Below the pieces are notes generated by a model. That model made no database searches, had not been told where the DNA came from, and saw only the letters and a list, made by a program, of their open reading frames with translations. A DNA stretch of 47,556 nucleotides. It comes from Streptomyces sp. Isolate_45 (GTDB taxonomy: Bacteria; Actinomycetota; Actinomycetes; Streptomycetales; Streptomycetaceae). This document shows, in pieces, positions 41,657 to 47,556 of the stretch. The stretch covers positions 1 through 47,556 of the forward strand of contig NZ_JANFAK020000055.1 in assembly GCF_024721315.2 (NCBI RefSeq), given 5' to 3'. The position numbers were made by a program, and so were the translations under genes. Within the stretch, counting starts at the first letter, position 1. The number at the start of each line of letters is the position of its first letter.

Positions 41657-42838
41657 GTGAACGCGGGAACGGCGTACCTGAGCTCGGCCGCCGGCTTGTT
41701 GGTCGCCACCGCCATCAAACTGTGGGCACTGCGGAAGAACCCGCGGGACCCGCTCCTGAGGGCCGTCACCGCGACCCTCTTCGTCGGCGCGCTCCTGTTC
41801 GTCACCGCCGCTCCCCCACATCTCGCCGCCATCAACGCGCTGTTCGGCGTGCCGAACATCGCGGCTCCCATCGTGTACTCGATCCTGACCGCGTTCGACG
41901 CCGCCACCATCGTGCTGTTGATCCACTGGCGGGGGAACGACGACGCGCGCGTCACCCGGCGGCAGACCCGCTTGTGCCTGACGGCCTACACCCTGGTCGT
42001 CCTGGCCATCTGGGCCCTGTTCGCGCTGGGCGACGCACCGGTCGAACGGCTCCGTGACCTGGACACCTACTACTCCGGCACGCCCTGGATCCGCGAGATG
42101 GTCGTTCTCTATCTGGCGGCGCACAGCGTCGCGGCCGTCACCATGGTGGTGCTCAGCCGGCGTTGGTCGAGGCAGGTCAGCGGCACCCTGAAGGGCGGGC
42201 TGCTGCTGATCGCCGCGGGGGCGGCCTGCACGTTCGCCTACGACCTCTTGAAGTACACGGCGATCGTCGCGCGCTGGCTCGGCCACGACTGGGACTGGCT
42301 GAGCACCCAGGTCGCCTTCTCCATCGCCAGTTTCAGCGCCTTCCTGATCGCAGCCGGATTCGTCCTTCCGCCCCTCGGACAGGGCGCCGGCTACCGGTGG
42401 CGGGCTCTGTGCCGCTTTCGCGGGCTCCAGCCCCTGTGGCTGGAGGTCCGTCCGGAGATACCTCCCACGAGCCCGCCGCCCATGCCGTGGTGGCAGCCCG
42501 TGGAGCACCGCCTCATGCAGCGTGAGAGGGACATCTTCGACGCGGTACTGCGGCTGACGCCCTGGTTCGACCGCTCGACCGGCGCGAAGGTCTACGCGCT
42601 CGCTCTGGCCGAGGGCACCGGGAGCCGGCGGGCCCGCAGCGAGGCCGACGCCTCCGTGATAGCCCACGCGGTCATCGGGAAGGGTCGTGCGGCGCCCGCG
42701 GTTCCGCCGGAGCTCCGATGGACGATCAGTTCCACCGAGGAATCCGATGACCTCCTCGACATGTCGGACGCCATGCTGCGCTCCTCGCGAGTGGAGGTGA
42801 CGCGCCGGTCGGCAGCACTGGCCGAGCACCGTGCATGA
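41657..42838 (+). CDS. Multipass membrane protein of MAB_1171c / DUF6545 type, copy 2
   Basis: A 393-residue paralogue of the preceding gene: about seven helices, GVPNIAAPIVYSILTAFDAA, VLLIHWRGNDDARVTRRQTR, DLDTYYSGTPWIREMVVLYL and a soluble C-terminal domain (FRGLQPLWLEVRPEIP, then MQRERDIFDAVLRLTPWFDR). GTG at 41657 with GGAAG upstream, 40 bases after copy 1. Two divergent copies in tandem suggest a heteromeric membrane complex rather than redundancy. Confidence 0.8.
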   Translation: MNAGTAYLSSAAGLLVATAIKLWALRKNPRDPLLRAVTATLFVGALLFVTAAPPHLAAINALFGVPNIAAPIVYSILTAFDAATIVLLIHWRGNDDARVTRRQTRLCLTAYTLVVLAIWALFALGDAPVERLRDLDTYYSGTPWIREMVVLYLAAHSVAAVTMVVLSRRWSRQVSGTLKGGLLLIAAGAACTFAYDLLKYTAIVARWLGHDWDWLSTQVAFSIASFSAFLIAAGFVLPPLGQGAGYRWRALCRFRGLQPLWLEVRPEIPPTSPPPMPWWQPVEHRLMQRERDIFDAVLRLTPWFDRSTGAKVYALALAEGTGSRRARSEADASVIAHAVIGKGRAAPAVPPELRWTISSTEESDDLLDMSDAMLRSSRVEVTRRSAALAEHRA

Positions 42839-42905
42839 AACCGGAGAAGAGGCCGCGAGCCCGCACACCGTCCGCCGCTCAGAGATCCTTCACAGAGAGA
42901 TAGAC

Positions 42906-44111
42906 ATGACCACCACACACCCGAAGCATGTCGAAGCCCTGATCATCGGCGGGGGGTACGCGGGCCTGCTGGCCGCATCCGTGGTCGCCCTGGCCGGCTA
43001 CGACGTGCTCGTGCTTGCGGGACGGTCCGACGGCGAGCCGGGGGAGGCGGGTTCCGCGGCCGCTCAGCACGGCGAGGTCCTCCACATCGGAGGGATGTGG
43101 GACGTCAACGACCTGGTGTACGGCTCGGGCGCGCTGCTGCGGCGCCGTGGTGCTCGTACGTTCCCCCTCCCCGCCGGCGCCCACCTGTCCCGGACACGCC
43201 CGCGCGCCTGGGGGACGCGCGAGCTGCTGACGTGCAGCCGCGACCTCCTGACCTCGGTGCTGCGCGAGATCGTGGTCGCCAACCCCGCACACGAGCGGAG
43301 CACCGCCGTACTCGACGGCGCCCGCGCCGTCGGGCTCATCGGCGACGAGTCAGCGGTGCTCGGTGTGCGCGTGCGCTTCGGTGACGGGCCGGAGGAGGAG
43401 ATCACGGCGCAACTCGTCGTCGACGCGAGCGGCGCCGATTCGTCCACCGCGGCCTGGCTGAGCGATCTCGGTGTGGCCGCCGTGCCGGTCACCACGCGCG
43501 GCACGGCCGGATTCATGGCCAGCCGTCGCTACCGGGCACCCGACGGGCAGGCGGACGTCGCCCTCACGGCTGTCGCGGACGGAGCCCGCAGCGCGGTGCT
43601 CGTCCCGATCGAGAACGGCATGTGGGCCGTCACCCAGACCTCCCCCGACCGTGAACGGATCACTGGCGGGGACGCCTTCGCCGCTGCCGCGCTGGCCATG
43701 TCCGACCCCGCCGTGGGCCGGCTGATCGCCGAGGCGAAGCCGGCGGGCGACGTGATCGTCGCACCGACGTCGACCCGCTGGCACCGGTACGACCGCATCC
43801 GCGGACCCCGCGGCTTCGTCGTCATCGGGGACGCCCTGGCGACCTTCAGCCCACTGGACGCCCGGGGGCAGTTGGCCACCGAAGCCGCTGCCAGGTCCCT
43901 GCGCGTGGCGCTCGGGCGCGGCATCAGTCACCCGACGGCGTCCCGAAGGGCCCAACAGGCGATCGCCGAGGAGGTCGCGCAGCTGTGGTCGGATCCGCAG
44001 ACGGGGCCCATGGGCGGCAGCCAGCTCAGGCCCGTCACCCCGAGCCTTTCCGCGCGTCTCGCCCGCGTACGGACGGCGGCAGGTCGCATTCTGCGGAGGC
44101 GGGACCGCTGA
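42906..44111 (+). CDS. FAD-dependent oxidoreductase, copy 1, with degenerate motifs
   Basis: A 401-residue flavoprotein-like enzyme. The Rossmann glycines are intact (IIGGGYAGLLAASVVALAGY, residues 13-32), but the acidic residue that binds FAD ribose is replaced (VLVLAGR, where the paralogue has IDIVER). The other motifs are weak: AAQHGEVLHIGG in place of PQARHAHMLW, and GDALATFSPLDARGQ in place of GDSATALNPIYGHGM. FMASRRYRAPDGQ matches the paralogue's ASRRYKAPVD. ATG at 42906 after AGAGAT. It may bind FAD weakly or have another role. Confidence 0.82.
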   Translation: MTTTHPKHVEALIIGGGYAGLLAASVVALAGYDVLVLAGRSDGEPGEAGSAAAQHGEVLHIGGMWDVNDLVYGSGALLRRRGARTFPLPAGAHLSRTRPRAWGTRELLTCSRDLLTSVLREIVVANPAHERSTAVLDGARAVGLIGDESAVLGVRVRFGDGPEEEITAQLVVDASGADSSTAAWLSDLGVAAVPVTTRGTAGFMASRRYRAPDGQADVALTAVADGARSAVLVPIENGMWAVTQTSPDRERITGGDAFAAAALAMSDPAVGRLIAEAKPAGDVIVAPTSTRWHRYDRIRGPRGFVVIGDALATFSPLDARGQLATEAAARSLRVALGRGISHPTASRRAQQAIAEEVAQLWSDPQTGPMGGSQLRPVTPSLSARLARVRTAAGRILRRRDR

Positions 44112-44180
44112 TTCGGCCTGCCACCGGCCCGAGCGGGACACGACGGGACTTCACGTGACGACAACCGGAGGAAACCTTCC

Positions 44181-45470
44181 ATGCACCTGTCCACACCTCT
44201 CGAACTGCGCAGCGGCAGCCGCATCGCGAACCGGATCGCCAAGGCGGCCATGGAGGAGAGCTTGGCCCGCCAGCCCGGACAGTTGCCCGGACCGGAGATC
44301 GAGGAGCTCTACCGCAGTTGGGCGCGCGGCGGGAGCGGGCTGATCATCACGGGAAACGTGATGGTGGACAGACGGGCCCTCACTTCTCCGGGAACGATCG
44401 TGCTCGACGCCGGAACCGACCTGGCCCCGTTCCGCCGCTGGGCCACCGCGGCCGGTTCGGGGGGCGGCCAGGTCTGGATGCAGATCAACCATCCCGGTCG
44501 CCAGGTCCGGTCGGACCTGCCCGGTGTCGCATGGGGCCCGTCCGACATCGGCGTCAGCCTCGGGAAGCACACGAGCGCCTTCGCCCGCCCGACGGCCATG
44601 ACCGAGGCGGACATCCAGGCCACCATCCACCGGTTCGCGACGACGGCTCGGCTCGCGCAGGAGAGCGGGTTCCACGGCGTCCAGATCCACGCGGCCCACG
44701 GCTACCTCCTCAGCCAGTTCCTCTCCCCCTTGGTCAACCACCGCGCCGACCAGTGGGGCGGCAGCCTGGAGAACAGGGCCAGACTGCTGTTGAGCGTGGT
44801 CCGCGCCGTCCGAGCGGTGGTGTCCCCCGGCTTCGCCGTGAGCATCAAGATCAACACTGCGGACTTCCAGCGGGGCGGCTTCGACGTCGACGAGGTGGAG
44901 CAGGTGCTCGGCTTCCTCACGGGCCTCGACGTGGACCTGGTGGAACTCTCCGGCGGAAGCATGGAGAGCGCCGCGACCATGGGTCGCACGGCCGATGACA
45001 GGACCCTCGGTCGGGAGGCGTACTTCCTCGCCATCGCCGAGCGGCTCGTCGCCTCCGCGCCCGTGCCGCTGATGCTGACGGGAGGCATCGGCCGTCGCGC
45101 GTCCGCCGAACTGGTCCTGGCGAGCGGCTTCGCGATGGTCGGACTGGCCACCGCGCTCGCCCTGCGCCCCGACCTCCCGGCACGCTGGGAGAAGGGTGAG
45201 GACATCGAGGTCGCCGCGCCACGCCTCGACTGGCGTGACAGGGACATCGCCAGCGCGGGCGTGCTGGCCCTCGTACGGACACACATGGGCCGCGTTTCCC
45301 GGGGCCTCGCGCCCCGCTCCCGAACCTCCGCCCGCCTCGCCCTTGCCCTGGAAGGCCTGCGGAACCGGGGAACGATCCGGGCGTACGGGCGGTGGCTCGC
45401 CCAGAACCCGGTGCCCGAGGCGGACGCCCCCCAGCGGCTGACCGACCCGGCCCGGCAGACGCCATCGTGA
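44181..45470 (+). CDS. Old Yellow Enzyme family NADH:flavin oxidoreductase
   Basis: A 429-residue FMN enzyme with the (beta/alpha)8 fold. VWMQINHPGRQ and VQIHAAHGYLLSQFLSPLVN hold the conserved His170, His173 and Tyr175, and RADQWGGSLENRARLLL is the family pattern. The length is shorter than two-domain dienoyl-CoA reductases, so no iron-sulphur part. It reduces activated C=C bonds with NAD(P)H. The substrate is presumably made or imported by the neighbours. GGAGGAAA before the ATG at 44181. Confidence 0.92.
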   Translation: MHLSTPLELRSGSRIANRIAKAAMEESLARQPGQLPGPEIEELYRSWARGGSGLIITGNVMVDRRALTSPGTIVLDAGTDLAPFRRWATAAGSGGGQVWMQINHPGRQVRSDLPGVAWGPSDIGVSLGKHTSAFARPTAMTEADIQATIHRFATTARLAQESGFHGVQIHAAHGYLLSQFLSPLVNHRADQWGGSLENRARLLLSVVRAVRAVVSPGFAVSIKINTADFQRGGFDVDEVEQVLGFLTGLDVDLVELSGGSMESAATMGRTADDRTLGREAYFLAIAERLVASAPVPLMLTGGIGRRASAELVLASGFAMVGLATALALRPDLPARWEKGEDIEVAAPRLDWRDRDIASAGVLALVRTHMGRVSRGLAPRSRTSARLALALEGLRNRGTIRAYGRWLAQNPVPEADAPQRLTDPARQTPS

Positions 45471-45481
45471 GCCCGGGTGCT

Positions 45482-45679
45482 TCAGGCCGGATCCGGTAGG
45501 TCGTCCTCCGCCCCCTCGGGGGCCGGCACCCAACGGTAGACGGCTACGCCGTCATCGTCGGGCCCCCGTAAATAGCGTCCGATCTCACGACTGCCACTAT
45601 GCGCGGCCAAGGTCACCTCTGTGGCTTGGATCCCCTCGATGCCCGCGAGAGGACCACCGACGAAGCGCGTAATGATCAT
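45482..45679 (-). CDS. Small hypothetical protein on the opposite strand
   Basis: A 65-residue protein (MIITRFVGGPLAGIEGIQAT, then GREIGRY-like SREIGRYLRGPDDDGVAVYR and ending VPAPEGAEDDLPDPA). It looks genuine: natural composition, no neighbouring overlap, and a pattern familiar from small actinobacterial proteins. It converges on the OYE gene (12 bases apart) and is divergent from the last FAD gene. Start ATG at 45677-45679. Function unknown. Confidence 0.55.
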   Translation of the reverse strand: MIITRFVGGPLAGIEGIQATEVTLAAHSGSREIGRYLRGPDDDGVAVYRWVPAPEGAEDDLPDPA

Positions 45680-45760
45680 CATGGGATTCTAGAGCTCACC
45701 ATCCAGACCCCACTCGAATTCCGCCATACCGGCCAAGGCCGGGGCAGAAAGCAGACCCGC

Positions 45761-47194
45761 ATGGCCGGTACGCCCCCATCTCGGTCCCGAGTCCTGATCC
45801 TCGGAGGCGGGCTGAGCGGCACCCTGGCCGCCGCGGCGCTCGCTCCGCACGGCATCGGTATCGACATCGTCGAACGGCACGCCCTGCCGGACACCCCACG
45901 AGCCCGGCGCGGACTTCCCCAGGCCCGCCACGCCCACATGCTCTGGTCGGGCGGGGCCGACGCGATCGAGTCGCTCCTGCCCGGAACCTTGGAGATGTGG
46001 CTGGGCGCCGGCGCGCACCGGATACCCATTCCCAACGGCATGGTCTCCTTCTCCCCCGGCGGCTGGTACCGGAGGTGTTGGCCCGAGGCGCAGTACCTCA
46101 TCAGCGCCGGCCGCGACCTCGTCGACTGGGCCGTCCGCACCCGTGCCCTGGCGCTGCCGGGAGTACGCCTGCTCTCCGGGGCCGAGCCGGTTCGTCTCCT
46201 CGGCACCCGCACCAGGGTCACCGGCGCGGTCATCCGGCATCAGGACGGGACGGAGGAGGTCCGTGAGGCCGACCTGGTCATCGATGCCACGGGTCGCGCC
46301 TCGCGCGCTCCGAGCTGGCTGGCCGGGCTGGGGATACCCGTCGTTCCCGAGACCGTCGTCGACGCGGGGGTCGCCTACGCGAGCCGCCGCTACAAGGCAC
46401 CCGTGGACACCGCGGGCTGGCCGGTCATCAACATCCAGGTCGACGCCCGACTGGCCGGGCCCGGCTCGGGCGGCACCATCCTGCCCATCGAGGGCGGCGA
46501 GTGGATGGTCAGCCTCGCCGGGACCCGGGGCGGGCAACCCACCAGCGCGGCCTCCCAGTTCCTGGCGTACGCCCGCAACCTGCGGAGCCCCCTCATAGCG
46601 GAGTTCCTGGACCGGACCGAACCCATCGGGCCGGTGACGGTCACCCGGAACACGGCCAACCGGCGGCGCCACTACGAGAAGATCCGCGTCGACGGCTTCG
46701 TCGCGCTCGGGGACTCCGCCACCGCGCTCAACCCGATCTACGGGCACGGCATGTCCGCGGCCGCCCAAGGCGCCCGCGCCCTGCGCGAGCTGGCCTCGAC
46801 CAGCGACATCACGTCCAGGGGATTCGCGCGGCGCGCCCAGCGCGCGATCGCCCGCCCGGCGGCCGCCGCCTGGCTCCTGGCAGTCGGCCAGGACGCCGCC
46901 TTCCCCCGAGCGATCGGGAAGAAGCCAACGCTCGCCGACCGCGCCGCCACCAAGTACGTCAACCGCCTCGTCACGACCGCCTGCTCGGACTTCACCGTTG
47001 TCGAGGCCCTCACCGACGTCATGACCCTTCAGGCGAGCGGCTCGGGCCTCGCCCACCCACGGGTCCTGCTCGCCGCGATCCGCGGACCGCGACTCCCGCC
47101 TCTCGCCGGCCCCGCCCTCACCCCCGCGGAACAAGCCGTACTGCTCGGCCGTCCCGCCCCCACGCCCACGCCCACGCCCACAAGCACGACCTGA
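45761..47194 (+). CDS. FAD-dependent oxidoreductase, copy 2 (PHBH/geranylgeranyl reductase-like)
   Basis: A 477-residue flavin monooxygenase or reductase. VLILGGGLSGTLAAAALAPH (about 11-30) and IDIVERHALP form the dinucleotide motif; PQARHAHMLWSGGADAIESL is typical of this group; GDSATALNPIYGHGMSAAAQ is the GD motif that closes the FAD site. It is the intact partner of copy 1. ATG at 45761; no good ribosome binding site, so an earlier start is possible. The C-terminus ends in a PTPTPTPTSTT tail. Confidence 0.88.
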   Translation: MAGTPPSRSRVLILGGGLSGTLAAAALAPHGIGIDIVERHALPDTPRARRGLPQARHAHMLWSGGADAIESLLPGTLEMWLGAGAHRIPIPNGMVSFSPGGWYRRCWPEAQYLISAGRDLVDWAVRTRALALPGVRLLSGAEPVRLLGTRTRVTGAVIRHQDGTEEVREADLVIDATGRASRAPSWLAGLGIPVVPETVVDAGVAYASRRYKAPVDTAGWPVINIQVDARLAGPGSGGTILPIEGGEWMVSLAGTRGGQPTSAASQFLAYARNLRSPLIAEFLDRTEPIGPVTVTRNTANRRRHYEKIRVDGFVALGDSATALNPIYGHGMSAAAQGARALRELASTSDITSRGFARRAQRAIARPAAAAWLLAVGQDAAFPRAIGKKPTLADRAATKYVNRLVTTACSDFTVVEALTDVMTLQASGSGLAHPRVLLAAIRGPRLPPLAGPALTPAEQAVLLGRPAPTPTPTPTSTT

Positions 47195-47556
47195 CCAGGG
47201 ACGGGTCCCTCGGCGGGCGAAGGAAGCCGGGTGGTACACGTCTACAGGCGCTGCCACGGGACACACCCGGTCGCGGGACGCGGCGATCGGGGTGAGCGGT
47301 CTCCTTCATCCCGAGGTACGGATGGTCACATTCCGTGAGTTTTGGGCGGTTCGGGGGTGAGCCGTCCCATAGGACCCACGTCACACACGAGCCCGGATAG
47401 TAGACGCAGAAGGCCCGGTACGGCTCCCCGTACCGGGATCCCACCTGCACGGATACCGGGGGGCTCGGGGACGGGTCGTGGGGCCCGGGCTGCGAGGGCG
47501 GGTAGTAGGTGGGCTCGTTGCCAGGCCGGTGGGGCGTCGGTAGAACTGGATGAGTC
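47118..47556 (-). other. Possible partial leftward frame at the right edge
   Basis: The minus strand from the window edge is open in one frame: a Pro/Tyr-rich part (TYYPPSQPGPHDPSPSPPVS), then SRYGEPYRAFCVYYPGSCVT and WVLWDGSPPNRPKLTECDHP with three cysteines. It looks protein-like in 47285-47460 but then runs into the end of the FAD gene. It may be the end of a gene, broken at its C-terminus. No function is assigned. The rest of 47195-47284 shows nothing. Confidence 0.35.
47414..47437. repeat. Short perfect hairpin near the right edge
   Basis: CCCGGTACGG (47414-47423) and CCGTACCGGG (47428-47437) pair around a 4-base loop. It is 220 bases after the FAD gene, so could be its terminator or lie within the uncertain leftward frame. 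Confidence 0.5.

Noticed and set aside
39014..47194. Prophage or integrative element carrying the ImmA-like gene
   Set aside because: No integrase, excisionase, att-like repeats or structural genes are visible.
45689..47266. 525-codon minus-strand frame
   Set aside because: Antisense of the FAD oxidoreductase gene, Gly/Asp-rich shadow.

Overview
The window is high-GC actinobacterial DNA and looks like Streptomyces chromosome, probably accessory or arm-like. Support comes from third-position G/C bias, frequent GTG starts, a C-minus ribosomal-protein paralogue cluster with a Zur-like box, a DUF5133-type small protein, an exported-domain Ser/Thr kinase and many lipoproteins and regulators. No rRNA genes, no canonical tRNA, no CRISPR array and no complete insertion sequence were seen. 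Broken genes are unusually common: VanX-type dipeptidase, histidine phosphatase, CobW, MFS, response regulator, a WP-rich paralogue and an IS5-like transposase.

Layout. 0-9.6 kb: start of a leftward gene running off the edge, an AraC-type regulator, an aminoglycoside-phosphotransferase-like kinase, an NlpC/P60 cell-wall hydrolase divergent from a repeat protein, a HopJ-family protein, UDP-glucose 6-dehydrogenase and two hypothetical proteins. 9.9-19.1 kb: a membrane-anchored Ser/Thr kinase, a large P-loop/HTH regulator, a secreted ricin-type lectin, a TPR-like membrane-anchored protein, a lipoprotein, an odd tRNA-Gly-like gene with its own terminator, a DUF5133 protein and a response-regulator fragment. 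19.1-26.4 kb: a wrecked D-Ala-D-Ala dipeptidase, an MFS exporter and a DsbA-like (mycothiol-type) protein divergent from a MarR regulator with two phased operators, an IS5-like remnant, a GNAT, a small membrane protein, an HNH-type protein, an isochorismatase-like hydrolase and a barstar-like protein.

26.6-29.3 kb: a zinc-starvation cluster. rpsR2, a CobW-like protein and rpmE2 run left; rpmB2, rpsN2 and rpmF2 run right; a Zur-type palindrome lies between. All the ribosomal proteins are cysteine-free versions. 29.3-38.5 kb: remnants, an SPFH/NAD-kinase-like pair under a promoter overlaid by two perfect inverted repeats, a lipoprotein, an EcsC/TerB-like protein, an AraC/GyrI regulator, a serine beta-lactamase-fold esterase and a WP-rich hypothetical protein.

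39.0-47.2 kb: the most interesting block. A rightward set encodes a HTH regulator, a short HEXXH (ImmA/IrrE-like) metallopeptidase, two paralogous multi-pass membrane proteins of the MAB_1171c/DUF6545 type, two paralogous FAD oxidoreductases and an Old Yellow Enzyme homologue. It looks like a self-contained regulated system that combines a protease/HTH switch, paired membrane proteins and flavin redox chemistry. Its product or target is unknown.
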